NCBI RefSeq assembly: GCF_001021385.1
Contig: NZ_CP011773.1
Span: 5,642,001-5,706,000, forward strand
Length of the DNA stretch: 64,000 bases
Source of the DNA: Mycobacterium sp. EPa45
GTDB lineage: Bacteria > Actinomycetota > Actinomycetes > Mycobacteriales > Mycobacteriaceae
Direction: 5' to 3'
Part shown: positions 48,127 to 58,391 of the stretch, one piece after another
How the letters are laid out: every line of letters begins with the position of its first letter
Position numbering within the stretch: the first letter of the stretch is position 1
Notes under the pieces: generated by a model
Told to the model about the DNA's origin: nothing
Databases searched by the model: none
Seen by the model: the letters and a program-made list of their open reading frames with translations, nothing else
Program-made: the position numbers and the translations under genes

Positions 48127-48984
48127 GTGACCGACCCTGCCTCGGCCGCCGACCAGCTAATCCATGTTCGGCCCGGGCCCACGACTGGGGCCCCTTCCCG
48201 CACTGCGGCCTTCTTCGACCTGGACAAGACCGTCATTGCCAAATCAAGCACGCTGGCTTTCAGCAAACCCTTCTTCGACCAAGGGCTACTCAACCGGCGA
48301 GCCGTTCTGAAGTCCAGCTATGCGCAGTTCCTGTTTCTGATGTCCGGCGCCGACCACGACCAGATGGACCGGATGCGGTCCTACGTCACCGCGATGTGCG
48401 CCGGCTGGGATGTCGAACAGGTTCGGGCGATCGTCACCGAGACGCTGCACGACATCGTCGATCCGCTGGTCTTTGCGGAAGCTGCCGAACTGATCGCCGA
48501 CCACCGGCTGTGCGGGCGCGACGTGGTGATCGTCTCGGCATCGGGTGAAGAGATCGTCGCCCCGATCGCCCGTGCGCTGGGCGCCACCCACGCGATGGGC
48601 ACCCGGATGGTCATCGAGGACGGCAAGTACACCGGCGAGGTTGCCTTCTATTGCTACGGCGAGGCAAAGGCCGCGGCGATCCGCGAACTGGCCGCGCTGG
48701 AGGGTTACTCCCTCGAACACTGCTACGCCTACTCCGACTCGATCACCGATCTTCCGATGTTGCGATCCGTCGGCCACCCGAGCGTCGTCAACCCCGACCG
48801 CGCGCTACGCAAGGAAGCGGCCGCGCAGGAGTGGCCGGTGCTGACCTTCCTGCGCCCGGTGCCGTTGCGCGACCGAATTCCAGCGCCGTCCGGCGCGGCG
48901 GTGGCGACGACCGCCGCGTTGGGAATCAGTGCGCTGGCCGCCGGAGCGTTGACGTACTCCGTGCTCCGCCGGTTGTCGTTCTAA
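48127..48984 (+). CDS. HAD-IB family hydrolase (SerB-like phosphatase), Rv3661 type
   Basis: A 285-residue HAD phosphatase with C-terminal membrane anchor. Motif I is FFDLDKTVI, motif II is VIVSASGEEIV, and motif III/IV is YSDSITDLPML with the preceding YGEAKAAAI Lys. The family includes phosphoserine and lysophospholipid phosphatases; the small helical cap suits small or lipid phosphomonoesters. A hydrophobic helix near the end (AVATTAALGISALAAGALTY) suggests membrane attachment. GTG 48127 is chosen from the -10 spacing and the family length (287 in M. tuberculosis). It stands between two small RNA genes. Confidence 0.88.
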   Translation: MTDPASAADQLIHVRPGPTTGAPSRTAAFFDLDKTVIAKSSTLAFSKPFFDQGLLNRRAVLKSSYAQFLFLMSGADHDQMDRMRSYVTAMCAGWDVEQVRAIVTETLHDIVDPLVFAEAAELIADHRLCGRDVVIVSASGEEIVAPIARALGATHAMGTRMVIEDGKYTGEVAFYCYGEAKAAAIRELAALEGYSLEHCYAYSDSITDLPMLRSVGHPSVVNPDRALRKEAAAQEWPVLTFLRPVPLRDRIPAPSGAAVATTAALGISALAAGALTYSVLRRLSF

Positions 48985-49012
48985 CGCATCCAATTCGTTG
49001 CCGATTAGCCTC

Positions 49013-49041
49013 TTGCTGTGACGGTGGTCACGGAGTACAAA
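49013..49041 (+). promoter_or_regulatory. Sigma-A promoter of the Ms1-type RNA
   Basis: TTGCTG (49013-49018) and TACAAA (49036-49041) are separated by exactly 17 bp, a good mycobacterial housekeeping promoter. No coding start follows; transcription would begin near 49048. Confidence 0.7.
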
Positions 49042-49047
49042 GGAAAG

Positions 49048-49345
49048 CACGGACGCCTGGCAAGGCCAAGATAGCGCCGGAAGAGAAGGCGTTATCTCCC
49101 AAGCCAAGCGGCCCAGCACGGTTCCCGGCACCCACGCGGAGCACGCCGCGATATGGCAGAAGTGTTGCGGGCCTGCGTAATTGCGAAGAGCGAGCGGAAA
49201 GAACGACCCCTTGGGTGGGGTTGTAAACGAAGCGCATCGCAAAAACGCCGAGGCCAACCCACGCAGCCCACCCCGCACGCCTGGTAACCGAGAAACCGTG
49301 CTAGCGGGCGGCGAGCCGAAGACTTCGGATCGCCGCCCGCTTCGC
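49048..49345 (+). ncRNA. Ms1/MTS2823-type small RNA
   Basis: The 382-bp gap after the HAD phosphatase gene has no open frame, yet has a strong promoter at its left end and a stable hairpin at its right end (49304-49340), defining a transcript of about 300 nt. I recall that M. tuberculosis MTS2823 (ncRv13661A; Ms1 in M. smegmatis), an abundant stationary-phase RNA of about 300 nt that binds core RNA polymerase, lies just after Rv3661, the same position. Size, strand and place all agree. Assignment is by synteny and architecture, not by alignment. Confidence 0.7.
49304..49340 (+). terminator. Terminal hairpin of the Ms1-type RNA
   Basis: GCGGGCGGCGA pairs perfectly with TCGCCGCCCGC (11 bp), enclosing a second short stem CCGAA/TTCGG; TTCGCT follows. 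A strong intrinsic terminator without a long T-run, placed before the converging Rv3662c-type gene. Confidence 0.75.
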
Positions 49346-49366
49346 TGTGCAGGAGCTCCCGGGCTC

Positions 49367-50113
49367 CTACTTCGTGGCGGCTTCGGCGATCGATATCGCC
49401 TCTCGCGCACCGTCTTCCAACGCCTGGCAGCACAGCAGCAGCCAGGCGCCGACAGCCGCCGGCTCGCCGGTCGCGAACGCGCGGGCACTGGACCGGTACT
49501 CCTCGGCGCGGCGCATCCAGTACACCTCCGGCACCCCGAGGCCATGCGGGTCGAGGCCGGTCGCCATCGTGACGAGCCGCGACACCGCCCGTGCCACAAC
49601 GCCGTCGCCGGGGCCGAAGGGCGCCAGCGTGAGCAGTTCGCCGTGCGCGACAGCGGCCAGCACCGGAGCGGGAGCCGTGCTGCCGCCGGTCGTCAGCCGA
49701 GTGACGAGATCGAGCCGGGCGGCAACCTCGGGATCCTGTCGCGGTCGGCCCAACAGGTCCTCGTCGATCAGGTCGGCCGCGGCGAGCGCGTGCAAGCGCG
49801 CCAGGGCTTGCAGGGGGGCGCGCTGCCACACCCCGAGCAGGTTGGTCGTCCCGCCTTCCAGTGCCTGGCCGACGCGCAGCGCACCCGCCAGGACCGGATC
49901 GTTCGGTTCGGCTCCGGAGGCATCCAGCTGTACCGCGCCGCCGTCGAGGGCCGACGACGAGCGGGCACCGCGGACGGCCGACTCGGCCGCGGTCACCGGC
50001 CAGTTGCGCAGGTTCGTGCGATGCCGGTGGGCCTTGGCCAACGCTTCCCGGGCCGCCTCGGCGGCCTCGGCCACCCCGGGCAGAGTCAGCAGCGGGGCCA
50101 GGAGGTCACTCAC
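49367..50113 (-). CDS. Fic-fold protein lacking the catalytic motif (Rv3662c type)
   Basis: A 248-residue protein matching Rv3662c by position. Its layout resembles Fic proteins: an N-terminal segment AAESAVRGARSSSALDGG (residues 42-59) like the inhibitory (S/T)xxxE(G/N) helix, with Asp57 in place of Glu; then LARLHALAA; then VLAAVAHGELLTLAPFGPG leading to DGVVARAVSRL, which aligns with the Fic core IHPFxDGNGRxGRxL. The catalytic His is Ala164 and the GNGR anion loop is GDGVVAR, so AMP-transfer would not be expected. Likely a Fic pseudo-enzyme. It is divergent from acs. Resemblance judged by eye. Confidence 0.7.
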   Translation of the reverse strand: MSDLLAPLLTLPGVAEAAEAAREALAKAHRHRTNLRNWPVTAAESAVRGARSSSALDGGAVQLDASGAEPNDPVLAGALRVGQALEGGTTNLLGVWQRAPLQALARLHALAAADLIDEDLLGRPRQDPEVAARLDLVTRLTTGGSTAPAPVLAAVAHGELLTLAPFGPGDGVVARAVSRLVTMATGLDPHGLGVPEVYWMRRAEEYRSSARAFATGEPAAVGAWLLLCCQALEDGAREAISIAEAATK

Positions 50114-50158
50114 GTTCGGTCACGCTATCGGATCGCTGTACGACCTCCGATCGGTGAC

Positions 50159-50164
50159 TAGGCT
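50159..50164 (+). promoter_or_regulatory. -10 box near the acs start
   Basis: TAGGCT ends seven bases before the ATG at 50172, consistent with a leaderless or near-leaderless acs mRNA. The 58-bp gap is shared with the divergent Rv3662c-type gene. Confidence 0.35.
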
Positions 50165-50171
50165 CACAGGC

Positions 50172-52130
<1,959 letters not shown>

Positions 52131-52131
52131 C

Positions 52132-52842
52132 TCAACCGACGGCGGTCGTGGGGACGAAACCGGTGCCGGGCCGGTTCTTGCCGGCGACATCGCCCAACAC
52201 CGCGTTGATCGACATCGTCACCGCGGGAGTGTGCAGCGGGATGAACTTGACCACGCAGGTCGGCAGGTCTTCGCTGAAGGCGCCGTGAATCATCCCGACG
52301 AGCTTGTTGTTCACCGTCACCGGGGCACCCGAGTCGCCGGGCTGGCCGCACACCTGGTTGACGATGGTGCCTGGATCCTGCCCGGGGCCCCAGGTGACCC
52401 CGCAGGAATAGCCGGTGGTGCGCCCGAGTTTGCAGGCGATCTGGCCGAACACCGGGTCCGGACCGATGCCGTCGATGACGAAGCCCTTGTAGTTCGAGAT
52501 CGGCGCCACCTTGTCGGGGTCGAACCGGATCACCGCGTAGTCGAGCGCGTCGTTACCCGCGACCATGGTGCCGATCACACCGTCGGCCGGTCGGTCCTCG
52601 GCGGAGACCTGAGCGCCCGGGCCGCCGCAGTGCGCGGAGGTGAACCCGATGAGCGCACCGGTGTTGTCGTTGCCGATGCTCGTCAATGTGCAGTAGGTGT
52701 CGCCGTTGACGACGACGCCCGCCCCACCGCCCATCGGCACCTTGCCGTCGGCCGCAGCAACCGGGGCTACGCCGGACATCAGGGCGACGAAGGCCATGAC
52801 AACGGCTCCCGCTGTCAGACGCACACGCTGCGCGGTCGTCAC
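52132..52842 (-). CDS. Secreted S1-family serine protease, Rv3668c type
   Basis: A 236-residue exported trypsin-fold protease. The signal peptide ends near PVAAADG. The triad is visible: His in GFTSAHCGG, Asp in NDALDYAVIRF, and Ser in CGQPGDSGAPV. Paired cysteines (AHCGG, QIACKLG, YSCGV, QVCGQ) suggest disulfides. GTG 52842 is chosen because GGAGGT (52854-52849) is at the right distance; TTG 52848 would overlap that site. The gene ends 1 bp from the acs stop, tail to tail. The natural substrate is unknown. Confidence 0.9.
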   Translation of the reverse strand: MTTAQRVRLTAGAVVMAFVALMSGVAPVAAADGKVPMGGGAGVVVNGDTYCTLTSIGNDNTGALIGFTSAHCGGPGAQVSAEDRPADGVIGTMVAGNDALDYAVIRFDPDKVAPISNYKGFVIDGIGPDPVFGQIACKLGRTTGYSCGVTWGPGQDPGTIVNQVCGQPGDSGAPVTVNNKLVGMIHGAFSEDLPTCVVKFIPLHTPAVTMSINAVLGDVAGKNRPGTGFVPTTAVG

Positions 52843-52989
52843 TGGCAACCTCCATCCAAAGTCCGCCCCAACAGGGCGAGTCTAGCCTGACCACACGCGT
52901 AACTTGCGTAACAGCTCAGTGGGTATCCCCGCTGCGGGCGTCGCATGGCAACATGAACCGCGACGACAGCGAACAGTTGGAGGACAGCC

Positions 52990-53502
52990 GTGAGCAATGG
53001 CGATCGCACGACCGGTGTACCCACCACCGTCACCTCGATCCCCCTGGTGGACCCGAACGCGCTACCGGCCAACCCCTCCGTCGGCGACCTGGTCAAGGAC
53101 GCCACCGCGCAGATGTCGACCCTGGTGCGCGCAGAGGTCGAATTGGCCAAGGCCGAGATCACTCGCGATGTGAAGAAGGGCCTGACCGGCAGCGTGTTCT
53201 TCATCCTCGCACTGGTGGTGCTGTTCTACTCGACGTTCTTTCTGTTCTTCTTCCTCGCGGAGCTGCTCGACACCTGGCTGTGGCGCTGGGTGGCCTTCCT
53301 GATCGTCTTCGTGTTGATGGTCGTCACCACCGCGGTGTTCGGTCTGCTCGGGTATCTGAAGGTGCGCCGCATCCGCGGACCGCAGAAGACGATCGAATCG
53401 GTCAAGGAAGCCCGCGAGGCGTTCACGCCGGGCCACGACAGGTCGGCGAGCAAGGCCGTCACCCCGGGCGCCGCGCCGCCCACTGACCCGTCCGGCTGGT
53501 GA
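52990..53502 (+). CDS. Phage holin-like (DUF1469/superfamily III) membrane protein, Rv3669 type
   Basis: A 170-residue protein with an amphipathic N-terminal helix (VRAEVELAKAEITRDVKKGL) and two adjacent membrane helices (SVFFILALVVLFYSTFFLFFF; VAFLIVFVLMVVTTAVFGLL). This matches the actinobacterial holin-superfamily/DUF1469 proteins, whose function is not settled. The GTG at 52990 follows GGAGGACAGCC, a good ribosome-binding site. Its 3' end overlaps the ephE gene (GTGA), so the two are coupled. Confidence 0.87.
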   Translation: MSNGDRTTGVPTTVTSIPLVDPNALPANPSVGDLVKDATAQMSTLVRAEVELAKAEITRDVKKGLTGSVFFILALVVLFYSTFFLFFFLAELLDTWLWRWVAFLIVFVLMVVTTAVFGLLGYLKVRRIRGPQKTIESVKEAREAFTPGHDRSASKAVTPGAAPPTDPSGW

Positions 53503-54452
53503 TTCCCGATCCGTCCGTCGCCCGCATCGCGGGCCCGTGGCGCCATTTCGACGTCCACGCCAACGGTATTCGGTTCCACTGCGTCGAGGCCCTGAACGGC
53601 TCCGAGTCGGCGGCCGGTACGTCCCAACCGTTGGTGATCCTGCTGCACGGCTTCGGCTCGTTCTGGTGGTCGTGGCGCCACCAGTTGCGCGGACTGTCCG
53701 GTGCGCGAGTGGTGGCCGTCGATCTGCGCGGCTATGGCGGCAGCGACAAACCACCGCGCGGCTACGACGGGTGGACGCTGGCCGGAGATACCGCCGGACT
53801 GATCCGTGCGCTCGGTCATAGCTCGGCCACGCTGGTCGGGCACGCCGACGGCGGGCTGGTCTGTTGGGCCACGGCGGTGTTGCACCCGCGGGTGGTGCGC
53901 GCCATCGCACTGGTGAGTTCACCACATCCCGCCGCGCTGCGGGCGTCGGCTCTTCGCCGGCGCGATCAGGGCCGCACCCTGTTACCCACGCTGCTGCGCT
54001 ATCAGCTGCCGATATGGCCTGAGCGCGCACTCACCCGGCATGACGCCGAATTCCTCGAGGATCTGGTGCGTAGCCGTGCATCAGGTAAATGGCTTGCCTC
54101 CGAAGACTTTTCGGAGACGATTGCCCACATGCGCCGGGCGATTCAGATCCCATCGGCCGCGCACTCAGCCCTGGAATACCAGCGCTGGGCGGTACGCAGC
54201 CAACTACGCAGCGAAGGTTGGCGATTCATGAAGTTGATGAACCGCCCGCTAGACGTTCCCATGCTGCACCTGCGCGGCGACGCCGACCCCTACGTGCTCG
54301 CGGACCCGGTGGAGCGCACCCAGCGCTACGCGCCGCGCGGGCGGTTCGTATCCGTAGCCGGTATCGGGCACTTCGCCCACGAGGAAGCCCCCGACGTGGT
54401 CAACGGACACCTGCGGCGATTCCTCGGGCAGCTCTACGACCCGACTAGGTGA
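53499..54452 (+). CDS. ephE: Alpha/beta-hydrolase epoxide hydrolase, EphE type
   Basis: A 317-residue hydrolase with LLHGFGSFWWSWRHQ (oxyanion HGFG), VVAVDLRGYGGSDKP, the nucleophile elbow TLVGHADGGLVCWA with Asp, and a C-terminal acid/His pair in LRGDADPYVLAD and GIGHFAHEEAPD. By order it is Rv3670. The GTG start overlaps the stop of the upstream membrane protein gene; the 3' end overlaps the marP stop region by 8 bp on the opposite strand. Substrate not evident. Confidence 0.88.
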   Translation: MIPDPSVARIAGPWRHFDVHANGIRFHCVEALNGSESAAGTSQPLVILLHGFGSFWWSWRHQLRGLSGARVVAVDLRGYGGSDKPPRGYDGWTLAGDTAGLIRALGHSSATLVGHADGGLVCWATAVLHPRVVRAIALVSSPHPAALRASALRRRDQGRTLLPTLLRYQLPIWPERALTRHDAEFLEDLVRSRASGKWLASEDFSETIAHMRRAIQIPSAAHSALEYQRWAVRSQLRSEGWRFMKLMNRPLDVPMLHLRGDADPYVLADPVERTQRYAPRGRFVSVAGIGHFAHEEAPDVVNGHLRRFLGQLYDPTR

Positions 54453-55632
54453 CGCACGCCCCGGTCGCCACCTTGGCCGTGTTGCCGATCTTGGCCAGCT
54501 GACGCGACACCTCGTTGGCCGTCAGCACGAACCCCGTGTCGTTGTCGTCCACCGCCGCGCCGAACACCACGCCGAGCACCTGGCCCGCCCGGTTGATCAT
54601 CGGGCCGCCCGAATTACCTTGACGCACAGTGCCTCTGATCGTGTACACCTCACGATTGACCGTCGTCGTGCGGTAGATGTCCGGTCCGTTCAGCTCGATC
54701 GTCTCGCGGACCCGCGCCGGGGTCGCCGCGAACTCACCGCCACCGGGGTAGCCCAGCACAACCGCGTCGGTGCCGGACTTGGCCGGCTGCTCGGCGAACA
54801 CCAGCGGACGCTGCGGCAGGTTCGGCACATCCAGAATCGAGATGTCCTCGTTGGGGTCATAGGAGACGACGGTCGCGTCGTAGGTCTGTCCCTCGGCCTC
54901 CACGGTGACACTGTCGGACCCGGCGACCACGTGCGCGTTGGACATCACCCGGTTCGGGGCGATCACAAAACCTGTGCCCTCCAGCACCTTCTGGCACCCC
55001 GGGGCGACGCCGCGGATCTTCACCACGCTCGCCCGCGCGCCTGAGACGACCAGGCTGTCGGCCAGCGAGGCGTCCGGGGCGTCGACGGCCTGAATAGGAG
55101 TGCGGCCGAACGGCTGCAAGACATCTGGGAGACCGGACGTGCGCAATAGCGCCGACATCCGCTTGGGCACCGCCTTGAGCCACTCGGGTGCGTACTTGTC
55201 CACTTCGGCAAGCACTTTCGAGCCGCGTGTCGCAGCAGCCAGATTCGGTTGGTCCGACGATGTCAGCGGGCTGGCCAGCAGCCACGCGGCGACCATCACC
55301 ACGAGCAGCTGCACTGCCACGCCGATCACCGAGTCGACGGTGCGAACGGCGCGGTTGCGGATCGCGCCACGCACGGCCCGGCCGAGTACCACGCCGGCCA
55401 CCTCGCCGACGACCACCAGCGCCAGGATCAGAAACAGTGCGGCAAACAGCTTGGCCCGTGGCGAACTGATGTGGCTGACGATATGAGGAGCGAGCATCAC
55501 CCCGGCGATAGCACCGAGGATCACGCCGACGAACGACATCAGGGAGCCCAGCGCGCCGGATCGCCAGCCCGAGATGGCTGCGACCAACGCCACCGCCAGC
55601 ACGGCGATGTCCAGCCATTGCGAACTCGTCAC
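54445..55632 (-). CDS. marP: Periplasmic acid-resistance serine protease MarP
   Basis: A membrane-bound serine protease needed for acid survival in M. tuberculosis (Rv3671c), where it activates the peptidoglycan hydrolase RipA. The N-terminal third has four membrane helices of the CvpA/colicin-V type; the C-terminal domain is chymotrypsin-like and periplasmic. The triad is H234 (SNAHVVAG), D263 (NEDISILD) and S341 (RQGNSGGPM), each offset by one or two from the M. tuberculosis numbers as I recall them. GTG 55632 overlaps the Nudix gene stop (GTGA). The order thioredoxin-Nudix-marP is conserved. Confidence 0.96.
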   Translation of the reverse strand: MTSSQWLDIAVLAVALVAAISGWRSGALGSLMSFVGVILGAIAGVMLAPHIVSHISSPRAKLFAALFLILALVVVGEVAGVVLGRAVRGAIRNRAVRTVDSVIGVAVQLLVVMVAAWLLASPLTSSDQPNLAAATRGSKVLAEVDKYAPEWLKAVPKRMSALLRTSGLPDVLQPFGRTPIQAVDAPDASLADSLVVSGARASVVKIRGVAPGCQKVLEGTGFVIAPNRVMSNAHVVAGSDSVTVEAEGQTYDATVVSYDPNEDISILDVPNLPQRPLVFAEQPAKSGTDAVVLGYPGGGEFAATPARVRETIELNGPDIYRTTTVNREVYTIRGTVRQGNSGGPMINRAGQVLGVVFGAAVDDNDTGFVLTANEVSRQLAKIGNTAKVATGACVT

Positions 55633-56426
55633 AGGGGCTCCTCACTTCCGACGAGCGCCATCGCCTCGTCCAACTCCCGGACGTCTTCGGTGTTCCACGG
55701 CTGCGACCACCCGGCCACGTCGAGCATCGCTGAGATTACGTGGCCGGTGAACCCCCACACCAACATCTCGTTGAGCAGAAAGGCCGGCCCGGCCAAACCT
55801 CGCCCGGCCCCGGTGCGGTACACCATCAGCCGATTCTCAGGATTGATGAACGCACGCACCGGAACCCGCGCGACGAGGGCCGTTTCGCCGCGGTCGACGA
55901 CGGCCACCGGTCCCGGGTCCGGCGAGTACGCCAGTACGGGCACGACGTGAAAACCGGAGGGCGGGATGAACATTCGCTCCAGGATGGCCAGCGGGTGCAA
56001 CCGCCCCGGGTCAATGCCGGTCTCCTCCTGCGCTTCTCGAAGCGCGGTGGCGACCGGACCGTTGTCTTCTGGGTCTGCCGCTCCCCCGGGGAACGCGGCC
56101 TGCCCGGCGTGGTGGCGCAGCGAGCCGGCCCGAACGGTCAGCAAAAGGTCGGCATCGTCGGGCAACCGGCCGTCCCCGTGACCGGAAGTCGGTCCCGAGA
56201 ACAGCACGAGCACGGCGGCGTCACGCGCGCTGCTACCGGCATCCCGTGCTTCGACAACCGCGGCCAGCAGCTCGGGCGGCACCCTGCGGCGATACGCGTG
56301 CGGAACCCGGTCGACGTTGTCGACTAGCGGCGCCAGCCAGGGCGGCCGGTACTGCGGGGTGAGCGCAACCGAGGCCGCCGAGCGGGAGGAACCCTGGGTC
56401 ACCGCGTCTCTCTCGTTTGTCGTCAC
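55629..56426 (-). CDS. Nudix hydrolase, probable CoA pyrophosphatase (Rv3672c type)
   Basis: A 265-residue Nudix protein. The Nudix helix is in FPGGAADPEDNGPVATALRE followed by AQEETGID, with the upstream LRHHAGQAAFPGG of the CoA-ase (NudL) subfamily. It is expected to cleave CoA or acyl-CoA to phosphopantetheine and 3',5'-ADP. GTG 56426 overlaps the stop of the thioredoxin-like gene, and its own end overlaps marP, so three proteins are made from one coupled message. Confidence 0.9.
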   Translation of the reverse strand: MTTNERDAVTQGSSRSAASVALTPQYRPPWLAPLVDNVDRVPHAYRRRVPPELLAAVVEARDAGSSARDAAVLVLFSGPTSGHGDGRLPDDADLLLTVRAGSLRHHAGQAAFPGGAADPEDNGPVATALREAQEETGIDPGRLHPLAILERMFIPPSGFHVVPVLAYSPDPGPVAVVDRGETALVARVPVRAFINPENRLMVYRTGAGRGLAGPAFLLNEMLVWGFTGHVISAMLDVAGWSQPWNTEDVRELDEAMALVGSEEPL

Positions 56427-57064
56427 TGCAATGCATTCTTCACCGCGGCGGCGATCTCGTCGGCACTGGTGAACGCCTGCGGCAGGATTTTGGCAACGCT
56501 ACCGTCCGCGCGCAGCACCACGGTCGCGGGCATGACGTTGGGCACTCCCAATGCTGCGGCGATCCGGCGTTGACCGTCCTGCAGGGTGGGCAGGCGCACG
56601 CCGAGCTCGGCCAGCCGCAGTAGACCAGCCGTCTCGTTCTCGTCCTGATGCACCGTCACCACGGCGACGTCCGTACCTGCTCGGCGCTGGTAATCCGCCA
56701 TCGCCGGGAGTTCCTCCGCGCACGGTCCGCACCAATAGGCCCAGAGGTTGAGGACCACCGGGCGCCCGGCCAGAGCCCGGGCCACGTCGACCTGTGCCCC
56801 GTCAGCGGCGCACTCCACGACGATGCCGCGCAGCTCCGGCGGCCCCGGGTTGGCGCCTGCCGCTGGGCAGGGGGGTAGATCGGCGCGCTGTCGCGGGCCG
56901 GCCAGCGCCTCGGGCGTGTCGGCGTCGCGGTGGGTCCGCGACACCTGGGCACCCGGCGAACCTGCGGGGCCGGCCGGGGTGTCGTCGAGCTCGAGAGCAA
57001 AGGCCACGATGAGTGTCGCCACCACAGCGAGCACCACCAGCGTCCAGCGGGTCGACGTCTTCAT
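56423..57064 (-). CDS. Membrane-anchored TlpA/ResA-like thioredoxin, Rv3673c type
   Basis: A 213-residue protein: a signal anchor at about residues 7-24 and a thioredoxin fold of the TlpA class with the WCGPC active site in NLWAYWCGPCAEELPAM and the cis-Pro loop GVPNVMPATVVL. Two extra cysteines (PPCPAAG, VVECAAD) lie before the fold. It should reduce disulfides outside the membrane. It is the first gene of the coupled thioredoxin-Nudix-marP operon, which suits joint handling of envelope redox and acid stress. Confidence 0.92.
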   Translation of the reverse strand: MKTSTRWTLVVLAVVATLIVAFALELDDTPAGPAGSPGAQVSRTHRDADTPEALAGPRQRADLPPCPAAGANPGPPELRGIVVECAADGAQVDVARALAGRPVVLNLWAYWCGPCAEELPAMADYQRRAGTDVAVVTVHQDENETAGLLRLAELGVRLPTLQDGQRRIAAALGVPNVMPATVVLRADGSVAKILPQAFTSADEIAAAVKNALQ

Positions 57065-57085
57065 CAGTGAGTGCAGGCCGGAAAA

Positions 57086-57898
57086 TCAGAGCCCGGCCAG
57101 CGCCAGCAAGTGCTCGGTTTCGGGGCCTTTCACCAGAGGCGCGGCGATGAGCGGATCGGTCGGTCCGAGTCCGAAGGACGGGCAATCCTTGGCCAGCACG
57201 CACACACCGCAGGCCGGCTTTCGGGCGTGGCATACCCGCCGACCGTGAAAGATGACGCGATGGCTCAGTAATGTCCACTCGCTGCGCTCGATCAGATCGC
57301 CCACGATGTGTTCGACCTTGACCGGATCTTCTTCAGCAGTCCAGCGCCAGCGGCGTACGAGCCGGCCGAAATGGGTGTCCACGGTGATACCCGGGATGTC
57401 GAAGGCATTGCCCAGGATCACGTTCGCGGTCTTGCGCCCCACGCCGGGCAGGGTGACGAGTTCTTCGATCGTGCGCGGCACTTCGCCGTCGAACCGCTCC
57501 TCGAGTTCCTGACCCAGCCGGATCAGCGAGTTGGCCTTGTTCCGGTAGAAGCCGGTGGGCCGGATCAGCTCCTCGAGCTCAGTCCGGTCGGCTTGGGCGT
57601 AATCCTTGGCGGTTCGGTATTTCTTGAACAGCGCCGGGGTGGTGAGGTTGACCCTCTTGTCGGTGGACTGGGCCGAAAGGATGGTGGCGACGGCCAGTTC
57701 CAGTGGATTGGTGAAGTCGAGTTCGCAGTACACGTGCGGAAACGCCGTGGCCAGGGTGCGATTCATGCGGCGGGCGCGCCGGACGAGGCCAAGATGGGTT
57801 TCCGAATTCCACTTCTTTGCCTCCGCCGTGCTCGACGCCGGCGGCTTCGCAGCGCCGCCAGCGGCCTTGCGCCTGGTTGACGGGCTGTCCGTGGTCAC
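57086..57898 (-). CDS. nth: Endonuclease III (DNA glycosylase/AP lyase)
   Basis: Removes oxidised pyrimidines in base-excision repair. It has the helix-hairpin-helix with catalytic Lys in [17 protein letters not shown], the catalytic Asp in [10 protein letters not shown], and a [4Fe-4S] cluster motif of four cysteines ([17 protein letters not shown]). The N-terminus has a basic, Ala-rich extension of about 25 residues. GTG 57898 is chosen as the start closest to the family length; an in-frame start at 57949 adds 17 unconserved residues. It lies 21 bp upstream of the thioredoxin-like gene and may share its transcript. Confidence 0.95.
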   Translation of the reverse strand: MTTDSPSTRRKAAGGAAKPPASSTAEAKKWNSETHLGLVRRARRMNRTLATAFPHVYCELDFTNPLELAVATILSAQSTDKRVNLTTPALFKKYRTAKDYAQADRTELEELIRPTGFYRNKANSLIRLGQELEERFDGEVPRTIEELVTLPGVGRKTANVILGNAFDIPGITVDTHFGRLVRRWRWTAEEDPVKVEHIVGDLIERSEWTLLSHRVIFHGRRVCHARKPACGVCVLAKDCPSFGLGPTDPLIAAPLVKGPETEHLLALAGL

Positions 57899-57991
57899 GT
57901 TGCAAGGGTACTGACGCGGTCCGTCAAGCCGCGGACTGACCGGTGACAATTCGTGATCCCGCTGAGACCTTGCGCGTGTTTACTTTCCCCC

Positions 57992-58291
57992 GTGACCTGG
58001 TTGCTCGCGGTGTGTGTCCCCGGGCTGTTGATGCTTTCAACCTTCGGTTTGCAAAGACTCGAAGAAGCGTTGCGTGTCGAACGCACCGCCGCCGACGAGG
58101 TCACCGAGTATCTGGAGCGGACGGCGAAAACGCCGGTCGCGCAGGCGCCGCCGGGAACAGAAATCGCGCCCAGACGGGTCGAGGTCCAGTCCTGCCTGAG
58201 CGATGACGAACCCGGATTGCCTACGCGGACCTATGCCCATGCGCGTCCCAATCCGCAGTTTCGCCGGACTCAGTACGCCAATCGTGTGTAG
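57992..58291 (+). CDS. Small membrane protein, Rv3675 type
   Basis: A 99-residue protein with one N-terminal hydrophobic helix (TWLLAVCVPGLLMLSTFGL) and a charged cytoplasmic or extracytoplasmic part (RLEEALRVERTAADEVTEYL) ending in a basic tail. It matches Rv3675 by position between nth and crp. Function unknown. The GTG at 57992 directly precedes the helix; an in-frame ATG at 57953 would add 13 residues. A ribosome-binding site is not evident. Confidence 0.75.
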   Translation: MTWLLAVCVPGLLMLSTFGLQRLEEALRVERTAADEVTEYLERTAKTPVAQAPPGTEIAPRRVEVQSCLSDDEPGLPTRTYAHARPNPQFRRTQYANRV

Positions 58292-58391
58292 CGTTGGCAC
58301 GTCGAAAGACCGGCAACGACTAGACTGACATGGCTTAGCAATACAGCTGGCCTGCGCATTTCACATCATCGAAGAGTTTAAGAGGGGCGAC

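Noticed and set aside
49048..49345. Short protein-coding gene in the gap after the HAD phosphatase
   Set aside because: No open frame with a start, ribosome-binding site and conserved-looking protein; promoter and terminal hairpin fit an RNA gene better.
49347..50171. Upstream extension of acs
   Set aside because: The frame is open by chance across the divergent Rv3662c-type gene; the conserved protein begins at ATG 50172.
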